Assembly: GCA_023664265.1 (NCBI GenBank)
Contig: JAMPFV010000001.1
Location: 16,598 to 80,597, forward strand
Length of the DNA: 64,000 nt
DNA from: Roseburia sp.
Lineage (GTDB): Bacteria; Bacillota; Clostridia; Lachnospirales; Lachnospiraceae
Direction of reading: 5' to 3'
The notes beneath the pieces were generated by a model. The model worked only from the letters and a program-made list of their open reading frames with translations, had not been told where the DNA came from and did no database searches. The first letter of the stretch is position 1. Each line of letters begins with the position of its first letter. A program made the position numbers and the translations under genes. Of the stretch, positions 8,439-17,253 are shown piece by piece.

Positions 8439-9038
8439 ATGGAGGCTTCAAATATGCATGTCTGTGAGGACGGGACATTGGGCGACCTTTTGATGGTGAT
8501 TGACATGCAGAACGTCTATCTGGAGGGACAGCCGTGGGGCTGTGTGGCGACAGGCGAAATCCTGGAACGCATCCGGAGGCTGATCGACAGCCATGCGCCG
8601 GATAACGTGATTTTCACCCGCTATCTGCCGCCCGAAAATCCTGTCGGAACATGGGAGCAGTACAATATCGAGAATAGGGCGATCAACGGGGACCCGTGGA
8701 TGAATGAGATGATAGAGGGCTGTAAGCCGTATCTGGCGGATTATCCGCTTTTTACCAAGAGCCGTTACTCGTCCTACAGCAATGCGGAGGTGAAGGCGCT
8801 TGCGGGGAGGGCGCGCCGCGTGCTGCTGTGTGGCGTCGTGGCGGAGTGCTGTGTGCTTTTCACGCTGCTGAGCGGGATTGACGCGGGGGATAAGATGGTT
8901 TATCTCAAGGACGCGTGCAGCGGCGTCAGCAGGGAGCACGAGCGCATGGTGGAGGCGATTGCGGCCTGTTACGCGCCGATGCACACGGAGGTCATGACGT
9001 GCGAGGAGTATATGGAATCAAAAAAGCCGGATAGCTGA
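8439..9038 (+). CDS. Isochorismatase-family cysteine hydrolase
   Basis: A 199-residue member of the isochorismatase/nicotinamidase superfamily. The catalytic triad can be read: Asp22 in VIDMQNVY, Lys107 in YPLFTKSRYSSY, and Cys138 in CGVVAECCVLF, where the Cys before Val is the usual nucleophile. Substrates in the family include nicotinamide, N-carbamoyl compounds and isochorismate; nothing here picks one. ATG 8439 has GGAGG at 8423-8427. A TTG at 8421 in the same frame is less likely. A hairpin terminator overlaps the last 16 bases of the gene. Confidence 0.85.
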   Translation: MEASNMHVCEDGTLGDLLMVIDMQNVYLEGQPWGCVATGEILERIRRLIDSHAPDNVIFTRYLPPENPVGTWEQYNIENRAINGDPWMNEMIEGCKPYLADYPLFTKSRYSSYSNAEVKALAGRARRVLLCGVVAECCVLFTLLSGIDAGDKMVYLKDACSGVSREHERMVEAIAACYAPMHTEVMTCEEYMESKKPDS

Positions 9039-9062
9039 GATGCATCAGAGCTGTCCGGCTTT
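9023..9062 (-). terminator. Intrinsic terminator between convergent genes
   Basis: A 14-bp stem (9023-9036 with 9049-9062, one G-T pair) with a 12-base loop. Read leftward it is followed by six T, so it ends the transcript of the gene at 9076-9546. Read rightward it has only three T and may work weakly for the isochorismatase gene, whose 3' end it overlaps. Confidence 0.75.
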
Positions 9063-9075
9063 GACTTGAGTGTGC

Positions 9076-9546
9076 TTATTTTAACGGCTTCGCACCCGCC
9101 TTTTCCTGCATTCGTTCAACCCATGCGCGGAATTTGCCTTTTTTCTTGGCGGGGACAGCGTTCAGGCTTCCGCGGATGCCGCGCACCTCGGTTATGTAGA
9201 TGCCGCTGACGGTCGCCTTCACTTCTTTTTTCACGGGAATGCTGTCAAAAATGGCCGCGTCGCAGATCAGAGACATAATCTGCGGGCCGATTTTCGCCTT
9301 TACGATGGGGAACTTCGCGCGCCGCATATATTTGGGGGTCTGCTCGAGCACGGCGGCCGGCAGTCCCGCGTCCTTGAGCTTCAGCTTTTTCTTGTCGATG
9401 ATCAGCATGGAAACGGTCTGTTTCGCGGCTTCTATCTGTGCCTGCTGTTCATTCTGCTTGGCCTGCATCTTCCTGCCGACAAAATACAGCGCCACAACCA
9501 AAATAATAAGAACAATCAAAATTGTTATGAGAACCTTTGCTAGCAT
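9076..9546 (-). CDS. Membrane-anchored protein of unknown function
   Basis: A 156-residue protein with one N-terminal hydrophobic segment (VLITILIVLIILVVALYFVG, residues 5-24), then a short coiled or helical stretch rich in Gln and Lys (KMQAKQNEQQAQIEAAKQ) and a basic cytoplasmic domain ending in lysine-rich sequence. It looks like a conserved clostridial hypothetical protein; no enzymatic motif was seen. ATG 9546 follows AAAGGTAAGG. It is a single-gene unit, convergent with the isochorismatase gene and divergent from the isomerase gene. Confidence 0.75.
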   Translation of the reverse strand: MLAKVLITILIVLIILVVALYFVGRKMQAKQNEQQAQIEAAKQTVSMLIIDKKKLKLKDAGLPAAVLEQTPKYMRRAKFPIVKAKIGPQIMSLICDAAIFDSIPVKKEVKATVSGIYITEVRGIRGSLNAVPAKKKGKFRAWVERMQEKAGAKPLK

Positions 9547-9643
9547 AGAAATCCTTACCTTTCTGTGGGAATTTTATATTATGGATTGTACCATTAAATG
9601 GCGCAAAGTGCAAGGCGGACGAAAAAACTTGTGCCTGTTTTCG

Positions 9644-9672
9644 TTGTTTTGTCCCCGGATTAATGATATAAT
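9644..9672 (+). promoter_or_regulatory. Promoter for the secreted isomerase gene
   Basis: TTGTTT at 9644-9649 and a perfect TATAAT at 9667-9672 are separated by 17 bases, about 55 bases ahead of the ATG at 9727. The -35 box is only partly conserved. Confidence 0.55.
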
Positions 9673-9726
9673 AACTTGATACGGACTCGTCATATGCGTT
9701 GTGAATGCGCAGAAATGGAGATTATT

Positions 9727-10902
9727 ATGAAAAGAAGATGGATGATGCTGGGACTTGTCGGCGCGATGGCGTTTGCTGTGAGCGCATGCGGCAGGGAGGA
9801 GGCTCCGGCGCCCGGGACCGCACAGGAATCGGAGGCCGCCGGGAATACAGATGAGCAGAGCGAGACGATACAGACGGATGAAGAATTTACGAAGGTGAGT
9901 GAGCGCGCAGATTATATAGGGATAGAGGCGCTTGAGATTGGGGAGTATGTGACGCTTCCGGATTACGGGAGCATGACCGTGCAGGCGGAGCGGCCGGAGA
10001 TAACGGATGCGCTCATCGAGAGCTATATCAACGACAGACATATGCTTGCGACGCAGCGGGCGGTGGAGACGGGCGATACGGTTGACATTGATTATGTGGG
10101 AAAGAAGGACGGCGTGGCATTTCAGGGCGGTACGGCATCCGGAGCCAGGCTGGAAATCGGATCCGGCAGCTTTATTGACGGCTTTGAGGACGGCCTGATC
10201 GGCGTGATGCCGGGGGAGACCGTGGATTTGCAGCTCACGTTTCCCGACAACTATCGCAACGCTTCGCTTGCGGGGGCGCCGGTGGTGTTTACCGTCACGG
10301 TCAATGGAATCGCGCTTGCGGAGCAGTATGCGGACGTGACGGAGGAGCAGCTTGCGCAGCTCGGTGTGGAGAGTACAAGGGAGGAGCTGTGGGCGGCCGG
10401 AAGAGCGGATGCGGAGGAGGCGGTTGACGGAGCGTTCCGGACGAATGTCCGCAACGCCATTGTGCAGGAGCTTGTCCGCGGCAGTACGGTTACTTCGGCG
10501 CCCGATTATCTGATTGAGGAGGAAATGCAAAGCTACAATCTCTATATGGAAGCGATGTGCCGGACCTACTATAATGTCGATTTGGAGACCTATTTAACCG
10601 CTTATGTCGGCATTACGGGCGAGGAGTATGACAGGCAGCTTACACAGATGTGCACCGCTACCGTGGAGCAGTATCTGATCATGGAGGCGGTTCTGCGCGC
10701 GGAGGGGCTTACGGTGACACAGGAGGAGATAGCGGCCGGGGCGGCAGAGGAGGCCGCGCTGTACGGTTATGATTCCGGTGACGAGCTGATTGACGAGGTG
10801 GGATATACGGTGTACCGCATGTCTCTCGTTCAGGAGCTTGTGCTGGAGCGGCTGGAGGAATTGGTAACGGTTGAGGAAGCTGCCGCCGAAGCGCTCGAAT
10901 AA
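9727..10902 (+). CDS. Trigger-factor-like FKBP-type peptidyl-prolyl isomerase lipoprotein
   Basis: A 391-residue exported protein. The signal peptide (MKRRWMMLGLVGAMAFAVSAC) ends in a lipobox with Cys at residue 21, so it is probably lipid-anchored outside the membrane. An acidic, low-complexity linker follows. A FKBP-like domain is then seen: GDTVDIDYVGKKDGVAFQGG, then GSGSFIDGFEDGLIGVMPGETVDLQLTFP, both close to trigger factor and FKBP consensus. The rest is helical, like the trigger-factor C-terminal arms. It probably folds secreted proteins. ATG 9727 has GGAG at 9718-9721; an in-frame ATG at 9715 is a poorer choice. It is followed by a cell-wall hydrolase gene. Confidence 0.85.
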   Translation: MKRRWMMLGLVGAMAFAVSACGREEAPAPGTAQESEAAGNTDEQSETIQTDEEFTKVSERADYIGIEALEIGEYVTLPDYGSMTVQAERPEITDALIESYINDRHMLATQRAVETGDTVDIDYVGKKDGVAFQGGTASGARLEIGSGSFIDGFEDGLIGVMPGETVDLQLTFPDNYRNASLAGAPVVFTVTVNGIALAEQYADVTEEQLAQLGVESTREELWAAGRADAEEAVDGAFRTNVRNAIVQELVRGSTVTSAPDYLIEEEMQSYNLYMEAMCRTYYNVDLETYLTAYVGITGEEYDRQLTQMCTATVEQYLIMEAVLRAEGLTVTQEEIAAGAAEEAALYGYDSGDELIDEVGYTVYRMSLVQELVLERLEELVTVEEAAAEALE

Positions 10903-10942
10903 GCGGCGCTGCCTTGCGGCAGTGTAAAGGGGAAGATACCTT

Positions 10943-12178
10943 ATGAGAACAGGATTAAAGCGTCTGATTGTGGCCGTGCTGTGCGCGGCGATCGTGTTTG
11001 TCGCTATGACGGATGGAACCGCGGGCCCGCTGAACCGTGTGCAGGCGACAAAGAAGGACGATTTGAAAAATCAAAACGAAGAGGATCAGGAGAGGCTGGA
11101 CGAGCTGGACGCGCAGGTGGACGAGATGGAGGGGGAACAGCAGGGGATTGAGGCTGAGATTGCGTCGCTGGGGGAGCAGATAGCGGAGCTGATGGCAAGC
11201 ATCAGCCTTCTTGAGGATGAAATCGCGGACAAAAAGCAGGAAATCGTGCAGGCGCAGGCGGATCTTGAGGAGGCGCAGCGGATAGAGGACGAGCAGTATG
11301 AGGCGATGAAGCAGCGAATCAAGGCGATGTATGAGAACGGCGAGATCAATTATATCGATGCGCTGTTGAGCTCGTCCTCCATGGAGGAGCTGCTCAACAA
11401 AGCGGATTATATAGAGAGGGTTCACGCCTACGACCAAAAGATGTTTGAGAATTATCAGGCGGCAAGGCAGCATGTCGCGGATGTGAAAGAGACGCTTGAG
11501 ATTGAGGAGTCCGAGCTGGAGGCGGCGCAGGGAGAGCTTCAGGAGGAGATGGACGGCGTGGAGGTGGCGCGCGCCGAGCTGGAGCTGATCAGTGCGGATT
11601 ACGCGGCGCAGATCAACAGGGCGCAGCAGCAGGCACAGGTTTACAGGGCGCAGATTAAGCAGCGGAACGCGGAGATTAAGCAGATTGAGGAGGCGGAGCG
11701 CAAGGCCGCTGAGGAGGCCGCGCGCAAGAAAGCCGAGGAGGAGGCCCGCAAAAACGGGAGCGCCGGCGAGAACGCGGCGTCTGCCAAGCCGACAGCCACG
11801 GTCAATAAGGATGAAATCCTTGCGGCCAACGGCAGTGCGAAGGGGAAGGAAATCGCGATTTACGCCTGCGGGTTTGTGGGGAATCCCTATGTGCCCGGTG
11901 GGACGAGCCTGACCAACGGGGCGGACTGCTCCGGCTTTACGCAGTCCGTGTTTAAAGCCTACGGGTATAGTCTGCCGCGAACCTCATATTCCCAGCGGAG
12001 CGCGGGGAGAGAGGTAAGCTACGCGGAGGCGGAGCCGGGAGATATTATCTGTTATCCGGGTCATGTGGCGATTTATATCGGCAACGGGAAGATTGTACAT
12101 GCCAGCTCCGTAAAAACGGGGATTAAGATCAGCAACGCGCTGTACCGGGATATTGTGTGCGTGCGGAGAATTGTGTAG
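10943..12178 (+). CDS. Secreted NlpC/P60 peptidoglycan hydrolase with coiled coil
   Basis: A 411-residue exported protein. Residues 1-35 form a signal peptide. Residues about 35-265 are a long coiled coil of heptads rich in Glu, Gln, Lys and Ala, resembling the N-terminal region of PcsB/CwlO-type hydrolases. An Ala/Lys-rich linker leads to a C-terminal NlpC/P60 domain with Cys329 (NGADCSGFTQSVF) and His374 (YPGHVAIYIG), the catalytic pair that cuts stem peptides (D-Glu to diamino acid). Coiled-coil hydrolases of this shape are usually controlled by FtsEX, which is not in the window. It starts 40 bases after the isomerase gene and may share its transcript. Confidence 0.9.
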   Translation: MRTGLKRLIVAVLCAAIVFVAMTDGTAGPLNRVQATKKDDLKNQNEEDQERLDELDAQVDEMEGEQQGIEAEIASLGEQIAELMASISLLEDEIADKKQEIVQAQADLEEAQRIEDEQYEAMKQRIKAMYENGEINYIDALLSSSSMEELLNKADYIERVHAYDQKMFENYQAARQHVADVKETLEIEESELEAAQGELQEEMDGVEVARAELELISADYAAQINRAQQQAQVYRAQIKQRNAEIKQIEEAERKAAEEAARKKAEEEARKNGSAGENAASAKPTATVNKDEILAANGSAKGKEIAIYACGFVGNPYVPGGTSLTNGADCSGFTQSVFKAYGYSLPRTSYSQRSAGREVSYAEAEPGDIICYPGHVAIYIGNGKIVHASSVKTGIKISNALYRDIVCVRRIV

Positions 12179-12443
12179 GGATGGGGCTGTGCGTTTTCCG
12201 GCCCCACATGGAGAACCGTCTTTGAAGGGATATAACTTTTTCTTATAACAAATTCCAAGATATCGGTATTATGCAAAGAAAGTAATAAAGCTTATAATTG
12301 CATTATTCCGGTGTGGTGTTATGATGAACAAAAGCCTATTAAATCAATATATATACTAAGTGCAAGGGCGGCAGTCGGAGAATGCGGCTACACCGGGAGG
12401 AGAAACCGTAATCGTGCTTTTGTGATAAGAAAAGGAGAAAACA

Positions 12444-13595
12444 ATGGATTACGAATTTGCGACGAAATGTATTTATGGAAACGGGAGGGATTACGACAAG
12501 GATAAAACGGGAGCCATCAGCTTTCCGATTTATCAGACGGCGACCTACGCGCATCCGGAGGTGGGAAAAAGCACGGGGTTTGACTACAGCAGATTGCAGA
12601 ATCCCACAAGACAGCAGGCAGAGAAAATCGTGGCCTCCCTTGAGGGCGGGATTGACGCGCTGGCGTTTTCCACCGGAATGGCGGCAATCACCGCAATGAT
12701 GGAGCTGTTTCGGCCCGGGGATCATTTGATTACGGACGCGGATTTGTACGGCGGCAGCATTCGGCTGTTTGACAATGTGAGTAAGAAGAACGGGATTCTG
12801 TTCAGCCATATCGACTGTTCCACGGAAGCCGTGGAGGATTACATACAGGAGAATACCAAAGCGATTTTCATCGAGACGCCCACAAATCCCATGATGAACG
12901 TGGCGGATATCCGCAAGATTTCGCGGATTGCAAGGGAGCACGGCCTCCTTCTGATTGTGGACAATACCTTTATGTCGCCCTATTTTCAAAAACCGTTTGC
13001 GCTCGGCGCGGATATTGTTATCCACAGCGGCACCAAGTTCTTGGGCGGGCACAACGATACGCTTGCGGGCTTTATCGTGACAAACTCCAGGGAAATATCG
13101 GACAGGCTCCGCTTCCTTATAAAAACCGTGGGCTCGGGACTTTCGCCCTTTGACAGTTGGCTGATTATACGAGGCATCAAGACGCTGCCGATTCGCATGG
13201 AAAGGGCGCAGGAGAACGCGAAGGCTCTGGTGGAATACCTTTTGGGGGAGCCGCGGGTAAAAAAGGTTTACTATCCGGGAATACCGGGCAGCAAAGGATA
13301 TGAGGTATGTAAAAGTCAGGCGAGCGGTTTTGGCAGTATGCTGACCTTTGAGGTGGAGAGCAGGGAGCTGGCGCTCCACATCCTGAAATCCACAAGGCTG
13401 ATTCCTTTTGCGGAGAGCCTGGGCGGAACGGAAACGCTTCTCACCTATCCGACAACACAGACCCATGCGGACGTGCCGAAGGAGGTGCGGATAAAAAACG
13501 GGCTTACGGACAGGATCCTGCGGCTTTCCGCGGGCATTGAAGATAAGAAGGATCTGATTGCGGATTTGAAGCAGGCAATAGAATCATTTGCATAA
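12444..13595 (+). CDS. Cystathionine gamma-synthase/gamma-lyase family PLP enzyme
   Basis: A 383-residue enzyme of the Cys/Met metabolism PLP-dependent family (gamma family, fold type I). It shows YSRLQNPTRQQAEK near the start, FSTGMAAITAMMELFRPGDH, IETPTNPMMNV with the PLP-interacting Asp in IVDNTFMSPY, and the PLP lysine in HSGTKFLGGHNDTLAG. The C-terminal SLGGTETLLTYP segment is also typical. Members perform cystathionine gamma-synthase, gamma-lyase or O-acetylhomoserine sulfhydrylase reactions; which one cannot be told by eye. AGGAG at 12432-12436 sets the start. The next gene, a MalY/PatB-like beta-lyase, suggests joint handling of cystathionine and homocysteine. Confidence 0.88.
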   Translation: MDYEFATKCIYGNGRDYDKDKTGAISFPIYQTATYAHPEVGKSTGFDYSRLQNPTRQQAEKIVASLEGGIDALAFSTGMAAITAMMELFRPGDHLITDADLYGGSIRLFDNVSKKNGILFSHIDCSTEAVEDYIQENTKAIFIETPTNPMMNVADIRKISRIAREHGLLLIVDNTFMSPYFQKPFALGADIVIHSGTKFLGGHNDTLAGFIVTNSREISDRLRFLIKTVGSGLSPFDSWLIIRGIKTLPIRMERAQENAKALVEYLLGEPRVKKVYYPGIPGSKGYEVCKSQASGFGSMLTFEVESRELALHILKSTRLIPFAESLGGTETLLTYPTTQTHADVPKEVRIKNGLTDRILRLSAGIEDKKDLIADLKQAIESFA

Positions 13596-13625
13596 AAGCA
13601 GGCTGAGCAGAAATGGGGGAGTATT

Positions 13626-14810
13626 GTGCGGGAAGAAAAATTTGATTTTGACACACTGACAGAGAGAAGAGGGACCGACTGCCTGAAATATGATTTCGCC
13701 GTAAGGCGCGGGCGGCCGGAGGATATTCTGCCGCTCTGGGTGGCGGATATGGACTTTAAGACGTCGGAGAAGATATTGGACGCCATTCGGAAAAGGACAG
13801 AGCACGGAATCTTTGGCTATACCGAGAGCGGCGACAGCTATTTTGACGCGGTGGCAGACTGGATGGACAGGCGGCATGGCTGGAAAATAAAAGAGAGCTG
13901 GCTGGTAAAAACGCCAGGGGTGGTATTTGCGCTGGCTATGGCGGTAAAGGCCTATACAAAACCGGGGGACGCGGTTCTGGTTCAGCAGCCGGTGTATTAT
14001 CCGTTTACGGAGGTAATCGAGGATAATGACAGGAAAGCAATCAGCAATGATTTGCTTCTGGGGGAGGATGGAAAGTATCACATTGATTTTGAGGATTTTG
14101 AGAGAAAAATAGTGGAGGAGAGAATCACGCTCTTTCTGTTGTGCAGCCCGCACAATCCGGTAGGAAGGGTGTGGACGGAGGAAGAGCTGTTGAGGATGGG
14201 GGAGATATGCCTGAAGCATCATGTGACGGTCGTGAGCGATGAGATCCATGAGGATTTTGTGTGGGGGAAAAGAAAGCATATCGTTTTTGCGAATCTGAGA
14301 AAGGAATTTGGGGACATCTCCGTCACCTGTACCTCTCCCGCAAAGACCTTTAACCTTGCAGGGCTGCAGGTATCCAATATTTTTATCCCCAACGGAGCGC
14401 TCCGCAGACCGTTTCAAAAGCAGATTGACGCGTCGGGCTACAGCCAACTGAACACCTTGGGACTGACGGCCTGCGAGGCGGCATACCGTTACGGCGGGGA
14501 CTGGTATGAGGCGATGATGGCGTATGTGGAGGGCAATCTCCGCTATATGAAGGAATATCTGGAAAAGGAGCTGCCGCAGCTTGCCATGACGGAGCCGGAG
14601 GGAACCTATCTGGTATGGGTGGATTTTAGAGCGCTTGGACTGTCCGAATCTGAGCTGGAGGAGCTGATTGTGAAAAAGGCGAAGCTGTGGCTGGATTCCG
14701 GTGCGATATTTGGAAGGGCGGGGGAAGGCTTTGAGCGATTCAATGCGGCCTGTCCGAGAGCGCTTTTGGAAAAAGCGCTGGAGCAGCTAAGTGGAGCCGT
14801 CCGGTTATAA
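13626..14810 (+). CDS. MalY/PatB-family cystathionine beta-lyase (class I/II aminotransferase)
   Basis: A 394-residue PLP enzyme. The opening (KYDFAVRRGRPEDILPLWVADMDF) and FGYTESGDSYF are hallmarks of the MalY/PatB subgroup, which splits cystathionine to homocysteine, pyruvate and ammonia. SPHNPVGRVWTEEEL and VVSDEIHEDFVW are the usual PLP-site motifs, and the PLP lysine lies in TSPAKTFNLAGLQ. The start is GTG 13626, preceded by GGGGGAG. It begins 30 bases after the gamma-family enzyme, suggesting one operon. In this pairing the two enzymes can perform transsulfuration toward methionine or degrade cystathionine. Confidence 0.87.
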   Translation: MREEKFDFDTLTERRGTDCLKYDFAVRRGRPEDILPLWVADMDFKTSEKILDAIRKRTEHGIFGYTESGDSYFDAVADWMDRRHGWKIKESWLVKTPGVVFALAMAVKAYTKPGDAVLVQQPVYYPFTEVIEDNDRKAISNDLLLGEDGKYHIDFEDFERKIVEERITLFLLCSPHNPVGRVWTEEELLRMGEICLKHHVTVVSDEIHEDFVWGKRKHIVFANLRKEFGDISVTCTSPAKTFNLAGLQVSNIFIPNGALRRPFQKQIDASGYSQLNTLGLTACEAAYRYGGDWYEAMMAYVEGNLRYMKEYLEKELPQLAMTEPEGTYLVWVDFRALGLSESELEELIVKKAKLWLDSGAIFGRAGEGFERFNAACPRALLEKALEQLSGAVRL

Positions 14811-14928
14811 GAATTATTTATTATGCAAATCCCGTTTCATCTGCTATAATTTCATAGTAAACAGATAGGAATTATATATTTACTAATCAAAAGCTGAAAT
14901 GTTAAAGCAGCGCAGAAATGGAGGAAGA

Positions 14929-16107
14929 ATGAGCGGATTGATTTATCTGGACAATGCGGCGACAACGAAGGTAAAGGACGAGGTGTACGAGGCAATGCAG
15001 CCGTATTTCAAAGAGCAATATGGAAACCCGTCAAGCATATACCGCTTTGCGGGGGAGAGCCGGAAAGCGATTGAGGCCTCAAGAGCCGTGATAGCGGATT
15101 TTCTGAATGCGAAGCCGGAGGAAATCTACTTTACGGGGGGCGGCAGCGAGTCGGACAACTGGGCGCTGAAGGCGGCGGCCTTCGCAAACCGTGAAAAGGG
15201 AAAGCATATCATAACCTCCGCAATAGAGCATCATGCGATTCTGCATACCTGTGCGTATCTGGAGAAGCTTGGATTTGAGGTCACATATGTGGGCGTCGAT
15301 GAGGACGGCGTCATAAAATTGGATGAGTTAGAGGCGGCAATCAGAAAGGATACCATACTCATTACGGTAATGTTTGCGAACAATGAGATCGGGACGATTC
15401 AGCCAATCAAAGAAATCGGGGAGCTTGCACACAGGAACGGCATTTTGTTTCATACCGATGCGGTGCAGGCATACGGACATGAGCGGATTGACGTGGAGGC
15501 GCTCCATATTGACCTGCTGAGCGCGAGCGCTCACAAAATAAACGGCCCCAAGGGTATCGGAATCCTGTATATGCGCAATTCGGCAAGGCTCGGCTCCTTT
15601 ATTCACGGCGGGGCGCAGGAGCGGGGCAGGAGGGCAGGAACCCATAATACGCCGGGGATTATCGGATTTGGAAAGGCGACGGAAATAGCAAAGAGGGACC
15701 TTGAGAAGCGGCGTGAATATGAAAGTGGTCTGAGGGATTATCTGACAGGCAGGGTGCTTGCGGAGATACCGCATACGAGATTGAACGGACACAGGAGCAG
15801 GCGGCTCTCCAATAACGCGAACTTCTCCTTCCGGTTTATTGAGGGGGAATCGCTGCTCATCCTGCTCGACCAAAAGGATATCGCTGCCTCCAGCGGCTCC
15901 GCCTGCACCTCCGGCTCTCTGGACCCGTCCCATGTGCTGCTCGCGATTGGGCTTCCCCATGAGACGGCCCACGGCTCCCTCAGACTGACACTTTCCGACG
16001 AGACCACCAAGGAGGAGCTGGACTATGTGATTGACGAACTGAAAAAAATCGTGGAGCGGCTCCGCAGCATGTCGCCGCTCTACGAGGATTTTGTAAAGAA
16101 AGCATGA
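14929..16107 (+). CDS. Cysteine desulfurase (NifS/IscS family)
   Basis: A 392-residue PLP enzyme that takes sulfur from cysteine as a persulfide for Fe-S assembly. It opens with MSGLIYLDNAATTKV, has TGGGSESDNWAL, SAIEHHAIL, MFANNEIGTIQPI, HTDAVQAYGH, the PLP lysine in SASAHKINGPKGIG, and the active-site Cys in SSGSACTSGSLDPSHVL. ATG 14929 sits right after GGAGGAAGA; an in-frame ATG at 14899 has no ribosome site. An IscU-like scaffold and an Rrf2 regulator follow. A seven-base inverted repeat (TAGTAAA and TTTACTA, 14855-14861 and 14879-14885) upstream might be an operator. It shares a GCGCAGAAATGGAGG leader motif with other genes here. Confidence 0.93.
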   Translation: MSGLIYLDNAATTKVKDEVYEAMQPYFKEQYGNPSSIYRFAGESRKAIEASRAVIADFLNAKPEEIYFTGGGSESDNWALKAAAFANREKGKHIITSAIEHHAILHTCAYLEKLGFEVTYVGVDEDGVIKLDELEAAIRKDTILITVMFANNEIGTIQPIKEIGELAHRNGILFHTDAVQAYGHERIDVEALHIDLLSASAHKINGPKGIGILYMRNSARLGSFIHGGAQERGRRAGTHNTPGIIGFGKATEIAKRDLEKRREYESGLRDYLTGRVLAEIPHTRLNGHRSRRLSNNANFSFRFIEGESLLILLDQKDIAASSGSACTSGSLDPSHVLLAIGLPHETAHGSLRLTLSDETTKEELDYVIDELKKIVERLRSMSPLYEDFVKKA

Positions 16108-16160
16108 AAAGGAAAACATGAAATAAGAAGACATGAATAAGAAAACGGAGAGGGATTAAT

Positions 16161-16601
16161 ATGAGTCAGATTATAGAATACAGTGAAAAGGTTATGGATC
16201 ATTTTAACAATCCGAGAAACGTGGGAGAGATAGAAAACGCCAGCGGCATTGGAACTGTGGGGAATGCAAAGTGCGGAGACATTATGCGGATTTATCTTGA
16301 TATTGACGAAAATCAGGTTATCCGGGACTGCAAGTTTAAGACCTTCGGCTGCGGCGCCGCAGTGGCGACCAGCAGCATGGCCACGGAGCTGATCAAGGGA
16401 AAATCCGTGGAGGAAGCCCTGAAGCTCACCAATAAGGCTGTGCAGGAGGCGCTGGGAGGGCTTCCCGCTGTGAAGGTGCATTGCTCCCTTTTGGCGGAGG
16501 AGGCTGTCCATGCGGCCCTGTGGGATTATGCCACAAAAAATAATCTTCAAATCGAAGGCTTAAAAGCTCCTGTGGAGGACATAGACGAGCGGGAGGCTTG
16601 A
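16161..16601 (+). CDS. Iron-sulfur cluster scaffold (NifU N-terminal/IscU type)
   Basis: A 146-residue IscU/NifU-N protein. The three cluster-binding cysteines are readable: TVGNAKCGDIMRIY, FGCGAAVATSSM, and VKVHCSLLAEEAV. The FNNPRNVGEIENA opening is typical of the clostridial NifU-like form, which is about 20 residues longer at the C-terminus than E. coli IscU. It receives sulfur from the desulfurase encoded 53 bases upstream and assembles 2Fe-2S or 4Fe-4S clusters. A run of three hairpins follows the gene. Confidence 0.93.
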   Translation: MSQIIEYSEKVMDHFNNPRNVGEIENASGIGTVGNAKCGDIMRIYLDIDENQVIRDCKFKTFGCGAAVATSSMATELIKGKSVEEALKLTNKAVQEALGGLPAVKVHCSLLAEEAVHAALWDYATKNNLQIEGLKAPVEDIDEREA

Positions 16602-16620
16602 AACGCCCCGCGGAAATAGA

Positions 16621-16702
16621 TTGAAAAATAAGCCTGATAGCTTATTTTTCAATCTGATGGCAGACGAGAAAAATTTCTCGTCGCCTCTTCGCGACAAGTC
16701 GC
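16621..16702. repeat. Cluster of three hairpins between nifU-like and rrf2-like genes
   Basis: Three inverted repeats lie in a row. The first has 13-bp perfect arms (16621-16633 and 16640-16652) with a six-base loop. The second has 8-bp arms (16664-16671 and 16674-16681). The third has 5-bp arms (16691-16695 and 16698-16702). None has a clean following T run on the + strand. They may limit or process the transcript between the scaffold and regulator genes. Confidence 0.8.
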
Positions 16703-16739
16703 TCAGAAATGGGGATTAAACAGATAAGGGGGCTTGCTT

Positions 16740-17156
16740 ATGATATCGACGAAGGGCAGATATGCGCTGAGCATTATGCTGGACATATCGGAGTGTGACG
16801 AGGAACATCCGGTCAGCCTCAAAACAGTGGCAAAGAGACAGGAATTGTCGGAAAAATATCTTGAGCAGATTGCCAGCACGCTGAAAAAGAGCGGACTGCT
16901 TGGCAGCAGCAGGGGAATGGGCGGCGGTTATTTTCTGACAAGGGAGGCAAAGGATATCAGCGTTGGGGAGATCCTTCGCGTCATGGAGGGAGATTTGGCT
17001 CCGGCCCCCTGCGTGGAGAGAAACGCGAGTCAATGCAAAAGAAAGGACATCTGTACCAATGTGATACTGTGGAGAAAGCTGAACGAGGCGATCAACGCTG
17101 TAATCGATAATATCACGCTGGCCGACATGCATCAATGGAAGCAGGGGAATCAATAA
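16740..17156 (+). CDS. Rrf2-family regulator (IscR-like)
   Basis: A 138-residue winged-helix protein of the Rrf2 family: MISTKGRYALSIMLDIS at the start is near-consensus, followed by the HTH (VAKRQELSEKYLEQIASTLKKSGLL) and a wing (GMGGGYFL). Three cysteines in PCVERNASQCKRKDIC have the spacing expected for an Fe-S ligand set as in IscR. It probably senses cluster status and controls the desulfurase/scaffold genes upstream. ATG 16740 has AAGGGGG at 16727-16733; a TTG at 16734 is in the same frame. In many clostridia this regulator precedes the desulfurase gene; here it follows. Confidence 0.87.
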   Translation: MISTKGRYALSIMLDISECDEEHPVSLKTVAKRQELSEKYLEQIASTLKKSGLLGSSRGMGGGYFLTREAKDISVGEILRVMEGDLAPAPCVERNASQCKRKDICTNVILWRKLNEAINAVIDNITLADMHQWKQGNQ

Positions 17157-17177
17157 CCCCAAGCGGCAAAAAAGCGC

Positions 17178-17238
17178 TTGACATATATAGATTATCTATA
17201 TATAATACAAAACAGAATATGTAGATAATCTATATAAA
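17178..17238 (+). promoter_or_regulatory. Strong promoter with two PadR-type operator palindromes
   Basis: TTGACA at 17178-17183 and TATAAT at 17201-17206 with a 17-base spacer form a near-perfect promoter. The spacer itself is a palindrome (TATATAGAT-T-ATCTATATA, 17184-17202). A second copy (ATGTAGATAATCTATAT, about 17219-17235) lies over the start of transcription. Two copies of a core TAGATNATCTA sequence immediately before a padR gene strongly suggest self-repression. Confidence 0.85.
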
Positions 17239-17253
17239 GAAAGGAGCTTTATT

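Noticed and set aside
12182..12208. GGGGC/GCCCC hairpin after the NlpC/P60 gene
   Set aside because: Short stem, long loop and no T run on either side; too weak to call a terminator.
12179..12443. Search for a SAM riboswitch or T-box before the PLP lyase genes
   Set aside because: No T-box sequence, no SAM-I core motifs and no terminator were seen in this 265-base gap.
12311..12505. A 64-codon frame before the PLP lyase
   Set aside because: No ribosome site and overlap with the better supported gene at 12444.
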